In this document: positions 43,601 to 52,520 of the stretch, one piece after another | How the letters are laid out: the number at the start of each line of letters is the position of its first letter | Position numbering within the stretch: position 1 is the stretch's first letter | Source of the DNA: Brachionus manjavacas | Lineage: Eukaryota; Rotifera; Eurotatoria; Ploima; Brachionidae | Direction: 5' to 3' | Assembly: GCA_019054805.1 (NCBI GenBank) | Contig: JAHQIY010000007.1 | Location: 501,501-565,500 of the forward strand | DNA length: 64,000 bases | The notes under the pieces: model-generated | What the model saw: only the letters and a program-made list of their open reading frames with translations | What the model was told of the DNA's origin: nothing | Database searches by the model: none | Made by a program: the position numbers and the translations under genes

Positions 43601-46542
43601 TAACAATCAAGGACTTTCAGTAAATATCAAATCATGAAATTTTTAAATAAATGATGTAAATTTTAAATTTGCGTTGCAAGCTTAAAAAATAATTCCTTTT
43701 AAATTGAAAAATTTAATCAATTGTTAAGAAAAAAGCTTCAAATTTATAGAATAAAAATATTAAGTTTTTTTAAAAAAAACATTCTGAAATAACCAAATCT
43801 AAATCATTTTAACAATTTAATGCATTGGCGTTTGTTTAATTTAATTTTTTTGATTTTACGTTCATTCAAGAAATAGGGACTCGATCTTGAAAATGTTTCA
43901 AAATTCCATGATCTATTAACTTTAGTAATTTTGAAAGAAAATCGTAATTTAAAAATATTAGGAATAAAAATTGACTATCTAATGATTTCAGTTTTCACTT
44001 GAACGCCTTTAATAAATGATTTTTTTTACCTTTTAAATTTTGCAAAAAAAATAATCATTTAATTTTAAAAACTTGTTTTCCGCATTTTTTTAACCAGATA
44101 AAAATTAAGCCTTTTTAAATTAAAGAAACTTGACGAGCTTAGCTCGAATATTAATATAACATGTGATATGTTGGTTCAGATAGTGCGCAATTTGGTTATT
44201 TTATCCAACACAAGTTCTAATGTGAGTGCCGAGGCGGTCAAATCTTTGCTAGATGAAACCCAAGAGAGCAAAAATAAAGATAAAGCGGACATAAGCATCG
44301 ATTTAGATCAGTACAAATACCATCTTTATCACCCATTATATTTGAACCAACATTTGAACCAGTACAACACTCAGAGTTTTTCGACCGCAGCATCATCATC
44401 TACCACCTCCAAAGCCCAAAATTTACCAAAGTAACATCTAAAATAATTTTCTAATTGCTATCTAAATTTTAGATAAGCAAATTTATTGATCGATTCAACA
44501 TAATTCCGTTTTTATTTTTTATGAATAATATTTGAATTTTTTTTAAATAAAACAATCGGTATTAAATAATTATTAATCTTAAAACTAATTAGCTCAATGC
44601 CGTCAGACAAACAAAGTGTATGCTCTTCACCATCCAGAATCTCGGTCAAGTCTTTGCCGAGCCGTCCAAACTCATATTTTTATGTAAATAGAAAAACCAA
44701 GCAAAAAATGCATAATCGCTTAGACATGAATAAAATGTCACTTATTTCTTTCAGGTAACAAGAATTGTTTTCAAAGCAAATATTTAATGTAGGCTCACAC
44801 TCACATTTAATGTATAATTAAAATGCTTCAACAAATTCTAATTATATAATTATAAATTTTTTGCTTTTCATATAAAATAATTATTAATTTTTATTTTTTT
44901 CGAATTCAAAATAATGTCGTACTAATTTATATGGAGCTTTAAATTTATTTAATTTTTTATTAACATCTCACTCTGTTTTTGTGGTTCTTTTTGCGTAACT
45001 AAAGCTTTCAATAATCAATAATTTCCAATTTTTAAACACGCTAAATTAGAAATTGTTAAACATTATTTTAATTATGTCTCTGAAAAATGTTTTTGAATCT
45101 CTTATCTTTTTTTTTTTTATTAGACAATATAAAGCTTTATTTGTGATCTTTTTTCTTTTTACTTGGAGCTTTTTAAACTAATTTTATTTTTAATAAAAAT
45201 ATTCACATAAATAGCTTCTTGGTTTTGTTTGTGTTCATGGTGAATTTTAGTTTATGCTTTAGGTTCATTTAAAAGTGAACCAACTTTGTTATTGTTTGGC
45301 TTAATTAACGCTTCGCATCTCAGAATTTAGTCTAAATTAAATTTTCATTTTAAATAATTAATCTTGAATTTAGAAATTATCACATAGAGTATATTAAAGA
45401 GACTGCATTGTTAGCGGATCCTGTTGCCGAGCAATCTTCTCACTATTTACTTGAAACAGCAAATAGCAATACTGAAAGTGGTAAAAAAGGTAAATTTATT
45501 TATACATTTAAGAAATTTCGATTCAATTTTGGCAAAGATTTAAACAATAACATGATCGAAGCCAAGACCGAGGCGATTGGTACCACCGCTAGTCTGTCCG
45601 TAGCAAAAGTTGCTGAGTCTCATAAAACCGGTCACCACCATCACCACCACAATCACGGTCACCATCATCACCACCATCATAGTCATCATCAAAATAAAGA
45701 TCAAAATTCTAGTTTTTTTAGTGTTATTAAGCATAGGTAGATCAAGAATATTTGATTTTTCAACTTTAAATTCTCTAGTTTAAATTAGATTTACTGATAT
45801 TGTCCTTTTGGAAAATAATGGTATTCCGACGGAAAATTTTTTGAATTGCTGTTCAGATGTGTTTTCGATATTAGACAGCTTTGGCTCAACTGCCTTCCTC
45901 CCAGTCAAAATAGATGTTTACGGAAATATAAATGTAAAAAAAAAATAAACAAAATTCTTGGATCTCAAATTAATTTTTTTCAAAGAAAATTAAGCAAAAA
46001 TATTTATTAGACGCAGAAAAATTTAATACTCTTCAATGCATCATTAAGCATGAAATCGATGAAAAAAAAACCCATGCAAAAAATTCGGCCACCGATGCTC
46101 TTATGTGGTTAAGAAGGTTTTTAAAGAATTTTTAGTAATAAATGTTCAATTTTGTTCTTTCAGAGCTGTTTGGTTTTTAAGAGAATTTTTGAGTAATTTT
46201 TCCAAATCGGCCGATTCAGTAATGAGCGAATGTGTTCATTTGAGCTATCAAAAAACTCTGAGACAACATCATAACTTTGTTGTCAGAAGTATTTTTTCTT
46301 TGGCAATGAGATCCCTGCCGAGCAAGGAAGACTTTTATAAAAGACTTGTTTCCGATCATTCAGTGTACTTAGACAATAAAGAGCGATTTGAAAATCAGGT
46401 AAGATTTTAATTAATTTTGAAGAATTTAATTTAAAAATTTCATTTAAAGGTAATTGAAGAAATGAAATTAACTGTCAAGGGCATTGATCGCGTAATAAAT
46501 ATTATCAAAGATTTTTACACAAAAAATAAGCTTGATATTTAA
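40694..46542 (+). CDS. PLEKHA8: FAPP2-like PH and glycolipid-transfer domain protein
   Basis: Moves glucosylceramide-type lipids from the Golgi; the PH domain binds PI4P on trans-Golgi membranes. Eleven exons: 40694-40733, 41029-41148, 41236-41445, 41494-41801, 44126-44430, 44593-44754, 45374-45736, 45789-45933, 45986-46116, 46164-46398, 46450-46542. All phases close, giving 703 residues, longer than human FAPP2 (about 519). The PH domain is residues 1-95 (MDGYLHKWTNYLKGW, RVDLILPNENNLYLKAS). The GLTP domain is about 503-703 (GIPTENFL, KTLRQHHNFVV). The lipid-headgroup residues of GLTP are all present: D545, N549, K552, W592, H631. The exon 9 acceptor at 45985 was chosen because it restores K552. 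The long linker contains a histidine-rich tract at about 469-487. Intron 4 is 2.3 kb; the intron between exons 3 and 4 is only 48 bases. Confidence 0.95.
42362..42430 (+). repeat. tRNA-like sequence, possible SINE head
   Basis: Inside intron 4 of the FAPP2-like gene. TCGCAGAGTCTTGGTTAAGG resembles the A-box/D-arm of a Leu/Ser-type tRNA, and 35-40 bases later TAGTTCAAATTGA resembles a B-box. The cloverleaf is too imperfect for a working tRNA. It differs from the SINE at 18592, so it would be a second family. Confidence 0.35.
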
Positions 46543-47224
46543 AAAAATAACAAGAAAACATCAAATTATTAAATCAAATCAAAAAGCATTAAATATTTTC
46601 TTTGTAAAAATTTGAATCTGTAAAAATTTGGACTTTTTTATCTTAATATTTGATATAAAACTAAATTGAATTATTAAAATTTTCGATTTAAAGTTTTAAA
46701 TTCCATGGATTATTGTTTATACTATTTTAAAATTACATTATTAAAATCAAAAAATTTTAAAAACATAATTTATAAAAAATTTTAAAAATGCTATTTTTTT
46801 TCAAGTTTTTTTATTAAGAATTGAATCTCAAAAATTATCCAAATTTTATAATTTAAATATACATAATTTTATCAATAAATAAGTTTTTTAATGATACGTA
46901 ATTAACAATTTATAAAGCAATCTGAATTGTGTTGCCAAGTGAAAATTTACCTTTAAAAGTATAAATTACATTCAAAAACAAGATATGAGGGATAACAAAT
47001 ATGGAGGTAATTTCGATTATTTTGTAAATAAATTTTTTTGAAGGCATCTAATTAATTGACTATAAAAATTTTTTACATAATCTGTTTTGAATATTTTTTA
47101 TATTTTTTAATTTCTTAATTAAAATTTTGAATTGAAAATTAAATGAGTTTTCGATGAAATTTATCTCAATTTACTGATTCCAAAACAGTTAGAAAAATAT
47201 TATTTAATTTTAAATTTGATATTG
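46543..47224. other. A+T-rich stretch 3' of the FAPP2-like gene
   Basis: Presumed 3' UTR and spacer; no other signal. Confidence 0.4.
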
Positions 47225-47350
47225 CTTTTGTCTAGAAACTGAATCCCATCTCCGATGGCTGTTTTTAAATTTGGCGTATTTGTTTTTGAGCTTGTTAATT
47301 GTTTCAGATGACTCTATTTCACTTGGCAGTGAATTCCAGATTGGTATTGT
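47225..47350 (-). mobile_element. LINE C-terminal fragment
   Basis: On the minus strand it encodes IRTIPIWNSLPSEIESSETI then NKLKNKYAKFK, the typical end of CR1/jockey-like polymerase ORFs (the WNSLP..V..A.S.N.FKN pattern). Only the last 40 or so codons remain. Confidence 0.6.
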
Positions 47351-47464
47351 TCTAATTGTAAAAATATATTCATTAAAATATAGTTATAAAATATATTTGA
47401 GTCGTATTTAAAAGAGATAATAACAGTTTGGATAATTTAAATCAATTAAAATAAGTGGCTTAAA

Positions 47465-47750
47465 CTTGCAAACGTACTTGTAAATTCTGACTTAAAAACT
47501 TCTTTTGCAAACATTTCATAGCGGTGTCCAGTAGGCTATATCTCTGCCGAGTACCTCTACAAGCAAAATGTTTACCAATAGGTCAAAAACGTAAAAGAGG
47601 TCAACCATCAAAAACTAGGCCTGCGTTAAAACGTCAGTCAAGTAAAAAAAGTGAAGATTTTGCGATGAATCAAGATGAAATCATTCCAAACTCGAAACAG
47701 CAACTCTTGAACCTATTTCTCGTAATGAAAATGCAATGAACACAATTCAA
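47465..47750 (+). mobile_element. MULE transposase C-terminal remnant
   Basis: Plus-strand frame: CKF, a stop, then LKNFFCKHFIAVSSRLYLC, which is a SWIM-type C-x-C..C-x-H finger with one stop in it. GQKRKRGQPSKTRPALKRQ, an AT-hook-like tail, follows. The order SWIM then KRGRP-like tail is the same as at the C-terminus of the intact protein at 9832-11856. The catalytic part is missing. Confidence 0.6.
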
Positions 47751-48824
47751 CCTAACCAAGCTTCTCAAAAAATTCCAGTAATGGTTAATTAAAATGAAAT
47801 TTGTCAACTAGCAAAAAAAAAGAGGAAGAATTAATATTTGTCATTTTATGATTCACATTACTTTTTATTTTTTTGTTTTCTAAAAAAATTTTCTGATAAA
47901 AAGCAATTTTCTGTAATTAAATTAGCTGCAAAAAAAAAATATTTAGAGTGTTTTTTTTTCTAATAAAAAAAAAATTAGCTGAATAAAAATATTTACCAGA
48001 TGAAGAGAAATACTCTTGTAATTTAATTTTTGTCAATACTATTAAAAAGACAAGGGTTTAGTGTCTTTATATATGAACTTGGTCATTTATGTTATAAAAT
48101 TGTAATTTTTTTTTTTTTGCAAAAATTTAATCTCTTATATGTACTAATCAAAATTAATTATTTTAATTGAAACTAAATTAACAAAAAAAATCTATATTTC
48201 GTTTTTATTTCTAATTTATCTCATTATTTTTGTCTTACATTTTAATTGAAAATTTTTTTTTTAATATTAATACATCGCCAGAATTGGCGCTAAATGAAAT
48301 AAATAAAAAAATAAAATTGTAAAATAAAATATTGAGATTATTGGATTAGCTTTGGTCATTTAAAAAAACAAATAATTATTTTTTTACATGTTGGATCAAG
48401 ATTTTTTTTCATTCCAATAAATCATCACAAAAATATGATTCAATGATTAATCTATTTTAATCTTTTAATTCACTTTAGAAATTATTACCGTTGTTATATA
48501 TTAGAATGCTAATAATTACATTTTTTAAAAAAAATTTAACTAATTTAAAATGAATAAATATTTGCTTGCAAGTTGAGCTAAAAATAAACAATTTAAATGT
48601 TTATTTTAGATATTATGAAATTTTCAAATAATTGATTTTGTTTAGGAAATGAAATTATTATGCATATGAAAAATACCTAAATTTTGATAAATTAAATGAA
48701 TAACAAAATTTCTAATTTATTTCAAAAAATAAAAAATTTATTAGGCTTAATTATTAATTTAAGTTTTTATTTTTAATTCTCTATCATCTTAATGTTGTAC
48801 AAAAAAAAACATTTAAAAACAACT
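47751..48824. other. A+T-rich spacer
   Basis: Nothing supported; the right end is the 3' side of the minus-strand cluster. Confidence 0.4.
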
Positions 48825-49094
48825 CTAGTCAGTTCCAGAACTAGAAGAAGAGGATGCGGATGACCAATTTTTGGAATCGTCCATTTGTATCGTGTCTCCA
48901 TCATTTATTCCATATCTTTTTATTTTTTTACGTGATTTTAGAACTTTTTCATTAAAAATTAAACGACAACCATTTTCAAATTGAGGAGCAAATTCAGCTC
49001 TAATTTGAGTCTTTATTGCTCCAACTTTGGTGTTAGGATCATAATCGATTTGGAAGGTGCTTCCATCCGATAATCTTAAAATTGTTATCGCCAT
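48825..49094 (-). CDS. Ubiquitin-like protein with serine tail (paralogue A)
   Basis: 89 residues from the ATG at 49094. The frame is open further upstream to another ATG, but its paralogue at 51173 has the same length and begins at the matching residue (MAITILRLSDGST versus MPITVQRLSDGST), so the inner ATG is preferred. Residues 2-73 follow the ubiquitin fold: a first beta hairpin, helix KVGAIKTQIRAEF, strand NGCRLIFNEK, and KRYGINDGDTIQM in place of ubiquitin's DYNIQKESTLHL. There is no C-terminal Gly-Gly; the end is DDSKNWSS plus a serine run and TD. It therefore probably is not conjugated, and serves as a ubiquitin-like interaction domain. A possible splice acceptor (CTTTTTTCAAG) precedes the start. 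Confidence 0.75.
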   Translation of the reverse strand: MAITILRLSDGSTFQIDYDPNTKVGAIKTQIRAEFAPQFENGCRLIFNEKVLKSRKKIKRYGINDGDTIQMDDSKNWSSASSSSSSGTD

Positions 49095-49470
49095 GAAAAT
49101 TCTTTTAGAATGATTTTTGCTTGAAAAAAGTAAAGTCAAAAACAAAAACTGTTCTTTTTATACTCAAAATTTTTATTATTAATTTGTTCATTTTTGAAAA
49201 TTTGACAAAAATTAACAACGAAATTTACATAATTCGTTGAGCTTATTGGAGAAAATACTAATTTATTTTTATAACATTTTTTCTCTTTTAATAAAAACCC
49301 CTTGAAAAGTTTGATATACTCATAACTCAAAGCAAAATTTTATTCTATTACTAAAATGAAGCTAGGTGTAATCAAAAGATTCAACGATAGAATTATTTAT
49401 TTTTTGATATTTTACTCTCTTTAAATATTTTATTTAAAAAATCCAAATATATTATTAGTTTGAATAAAAT

Positions 49471-50057
49471 TTAAGTTTCTTTTTTAAATTTTTCCAAAAT
49501 TTCATCAACATTAAGCTTACAGTTTGATAAAATAAGAATTTTGTTTCGATTTTTTGAACCCTACATTGAAAAATTTAAATAAAAAAAATTAAGTAGAAAA
49601 AATTACTTTTTCCAAGACAACATCACTTGATTTAAGCCCTACAATTTTTGAAATAAACTTAATGAGCTCTTTATTCGCTTCACCATCAATTGGGGGTGCT
49701 CCAATTCTAACATTAATAGCATCTTCATCAATACCTTGCTGGAAATTTCTAATAAAATATTAAATTTTAAATTTGAATTTTTTATTACTCGCAATATCGG
49801 TATCTTTAGCACCTGGTTTTGCAACAATATTTAAACATAATTCTCCATTTTTGTTCATAAAAACTGGTTTCTCAGTATCAACTAAACTTGAGATTGGCTT
49901 TGATTTGAAAACTAAATTATATTTAAACTTAATTGCTTAAATTTACCTGGTTTTCATGTTTTGATTGACCTTTTTTGTTTTTAGACATTGAAGATTTTGT
50001 AAAATTTGGCAAAAAATTAAAATATTTTCGATTCTTGAAAATAGTTTTCATAATCAT
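49471..50057 (-). CDS. UPF0235 / C15orf40-like protein
   Basis: Four exons on the minus strand: 50057-49947, 49897-49793, 49738-49607, 49560-49471; 145 residues. The core matches the UPF0235 (DUF167) family: CLNIVAKPGAKDTDI, DAINVRIGAPPIDGEANKEL, KFISKIVGLKSSDVVLEK and GSKNRNKI, in the order of human C15orf40. The first 23 residues before a second in-frame ATG (49988) are basic and aromatic, as in a mitochondrial presequence; the human protein has the same two-start layout. The molecular function of the family is unknown. The exon 2/3 junction fits the family alignment only if the intron begins with GC (GCGAGT) rather than GT. Confidence 0.85.
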
Positions 50058-50298
50058 TTTGCAATGAATATTAAAAAAAAAAATCTTTAAGAAATTTTCA
50101 ATTTTTTGTCTTAAAAAATTTAATTAAAATTAAGAGAACATTTTCCAAAACAGTTTTCTACAGTTCAAATTTCCTTCTAAAAATTGATTTGAAAATTTTG
50201 CTTTTAAAGAATTTATTGATTTTGCAGACTTTGATAGACAAATCCAAAAAGTTTTAAAACAAGAATTTTACAAAAATTAACAAAAAAACCTATAAAAT

Positions 50299-51044
50299 TC
50301 AGTTTGGTGTTATATAGGCCTTGACTATTTTAACTTCGTCGACAGGTCGATCATCCTTATCAGTTTGCAACAAGCCGATTCGTTGAACAACTTTCATTCC
50401 GGAAGCAACTCTTCCAAAAATTGAATGCTTCCCATTTAACCATTCGCATGGCGCTAAGGTAATAAAAAATTGACTTCCGTTTGTGTTTGGGCCAGCATTT
50501 GCCATGCTTAAAATTCCAGCTCCTTTTAAAATTTTTTATTCATATTTTTTGTATAATCTTTTAAATTGGCTAGTTAATTTTACCCATATGTTTCAGATCC
50601 TGATGAATTTCGTCAGCAAAAGTTTTACCATAAATTGATGCTCCTCCTCTTCCAGTGCCTAAAAATTTTCATTTAAACTTTAACTAATTCAAACAAAAAT
50701 CTTCAACAAAACCTGTTGGGTCTCCTGTTTGAATCATAAAATCTGGAATAATTCGATGAAATTTAACACCTAAAAATTTAAATTTAAATTTAAAAATTAT
50801 TCTTGTTTCTATGTTGTATTCGTAATCTACCATTGTAGTATCCTCTTCTGGATAGTTCGGCAAAGTTTCTACAAGTTTCTGGAGCATGTTTCCAATAAAG
50901 CTCAATAACAATAGGACCTAAACTAAATTAATAATAAAATAACGCTTTTTATCAAATTTTGAAAATTTATACGAACCTTGTTTCTAAAGTAACATTGGGT
51001 GGCTGCCATGTTTTAGGAGGAATCGAGTTAGCTGTGGTTAACAT
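50299..51044 (-). CDS. PPIL1: Cyclophilin, peptidyl-prolyl isomerase like PPIL1
   Basis: Single-domain cyclophilin that catalyses cis-trans isomerisation of prolines; PPIL1 works in the spliceosome with SKIP/SNW1. Five exons on the minus strand: 51044-50977, 50922-50831, 50769-50713, 50658-50584, 50522-50299; 171 residues, against about 166 in human PPIL1. Active-site residues match cyclophilin A: R59, F64 and Q67 in [18 protein letters not shown]106, F117, W125 (CEWLNGKH) and H130. The N-terminal [11 protein letters not shown] and the C-terminal [13 protein letters not shown] are typical of PPIL1 rather than other cyclophilins. It lies between a UPF0235 gene and a ubiquitin-like gene on the same strand with short gaps. 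Confidence 0.95.
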
Positions 51045-51172
51045 TTTGAATTTTATTCGATAAAAAAATTTTAATTTGAAAATTTTATTTCATTCATTTA
51101 ATTTTAGAAAAAAATTATTTTAAAAACTTAACTAAATGTTTAATTTTATTTATTTTATTTTAATATTGGGAC

Positions 51173-51442
51173 TTAGTCTTCAGACGATGAACTTGATGAC
51201 GACGATGACCAATTTTTTCTGTCATCCATTTCAATAATTCCGTTATCTTCAACTTTGTAATGTTTAAGTCTATGCCTTGATTTCATTACTTTACCATTGA
51301 AAATTAATCTGCAGCCATTTTTAAATTGAGGAGCAAATTCTTTTCTTATTTTTCTTTTTACAGAATTTACAAATGAACCTGGATCTATGTCTTCTAATAA
51401 ATAGGTTGATCCATCTGAAAGTCGTTGAACAGTTATGGGCAT
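51173..51442 (-). CDS. Ubiquitin-like protein with serine tail (paralogue B)
   Basis: 89 residues, exactly the length of paralogue A at 48825. Shared blocks: RLSDGST, KIRKEFAPQF, NGCRLIFNGKVMKSR, a Lys-rich turn, then MDDRKNWSS followed by a serine run ending SED. The fold follows ubiquitin, with KVMKSRHRLKHYKVED in the place of KQLEDGRTLSDYNIQ. No diglycine. The tail is a good candidate for casein-kinase-2 phosphorylation because acidic residues follow serines. I do not recognise a named family. Confidence 0.75.
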   Translation of the reverse strand: MPITVQRLSDGSTYLLEDIDPGSFVNSVKRKIRKEFAPQFKNGCRLIFNGKVMKSRHRLKHYKVEDNGIIEMDDRKNWSSSSSSSSSED

Positions 51443-52102
51443 CTTGATTAAACTTTGAAAATTAAAATTTTAAAAAAAAACTCAAGCTTTATTTTTGCTA
51501 TTTATAAAAAATATTAGTAATCTCGAATTTAAAAATAAACTTTTTTACCATTCGATTAAAGATAAAATTTTTATTTAGGAATAAATTATCAATTTTTTTA
51601 AACACCTTTGAAACAGAATAAATGTGAAAAATGGCCATGAAAATTTAAAAATTATAAAAAAAAATGATCATAATTAATTTTTAAAAGTTATCTTTGGTGC
51701 TATAAAAAAAATTTCAATTTTTTGAATGAAATTTAGTATATTTTTTTCTTTTTTTCTTTAATATTAAATTAAAAGCGAAAAATAAAAATTTTCGAACAAG
51801 TTTTTGATTCCAAAATATTTATATTTTTATTTAAATTAAAAAAAAATTTAATTTTGAATTTTTTACTCAAAACAAAACAATAAAAATTTCTCAAAACCAA
51901 AGCGTATTCTAACATTTAAACCTAGCTTTAAAAATATTCTTTTTGAAATTAAACTTTTAAAACCCGGTCACTTTAACATTTATAATGATTGATTTACAAT
52001 TTTAGCATTACACATCAAACAATTAAAAAATAAATTGGCAAAAATTTAGATTAAGGATAAACGTGTATATCTGATCCAAAGATATGACACAAAACTAAAA
52101 GT
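51443..52102. other. A+T-rich spacer
   Basis: No feature supported between the minus-strand cluster promoter side and the small candidate gene at 52103. Confidence 0.4.
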
Positions 52103-52306
52103 CTATTTTAATCGCCGCGAGTATTCGAATGCCAAAATGCAGACCAATGCTTCAAAGCTAATGTCGGGATAGACAAAACTGCGTAAATCATTCAAAATAG
52201 CATTGATGCTGAATAGAAAGAAAATTTAGAATTTTTTTATTTACGACCAGATACAACTGGTTGCACTAAAATTAAAAGTAGCTTTTAGCTCTAGAGAGGA
52301 ATGCAT
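52103..52306 (-). CDS. Candidate 54-residue two-exon gene, unknown product
   Basis: Exon 52306-52248 starts with ATG and encodes MHSSLELKATFNFSATSCI; the terminal exon 52208-52103 encodes INAILNDLRSFVYPDISFEA, then LVCILAFEYSRRLK and a stop. The acceptor (TTTCTATTCAG) is strong, the donor (GTCGTA) is poor, and the phases agree. Base composition and amino-acid mix look coding, unlike the surroundings. The ATG is itself preceded by an acceptor-like TTTTTAAAAG, so there may be further 5' exons. If real, the gene diverges from the Rh gene with about 215 bases between the starts. Confidence 0.4.
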
Positions 52307-52520
52307 CTTTTAAAAAGAAAAGGAATGAGACCTAATTATTTCAGTTTTATTTGGAAAATATCTTCTAATTATAGAAATTTAAGCATCAGTTAAAGGATTA
52401 AATTTTTGCTAGAATCTTTAATTCTATTTTAAATTTAATACGAAATTTTTTTTTTCACTAGATCGAAATAGCCAGATACTGGCAGAAATAAAATTTTGTA
52501 AAATTTAGAAAGTTTAAAAA

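Noticed and set aside
45540-45734. Minus-strand ORF rich in Met/Val
   Set aside because: It is the antisense of the histidine codons (CAT/CAC) in the FAPP2-like exon 7.
45986-45994. Alternative exon 9 acceptor at 45994 in the FAPP2-like gene
   Set aside because: It also keeps the frame, but removes three residues including the conserved GLTP lysine; the acceptor at 45985 restores the family alignment.
49095-49145. Upstream in-frame ATG for ubiquitin-like paralogue A
   Set aside because: It would add 17 residues absent from the equal-length paralogue B, and an acceptor-like site lies between the two ATGs.
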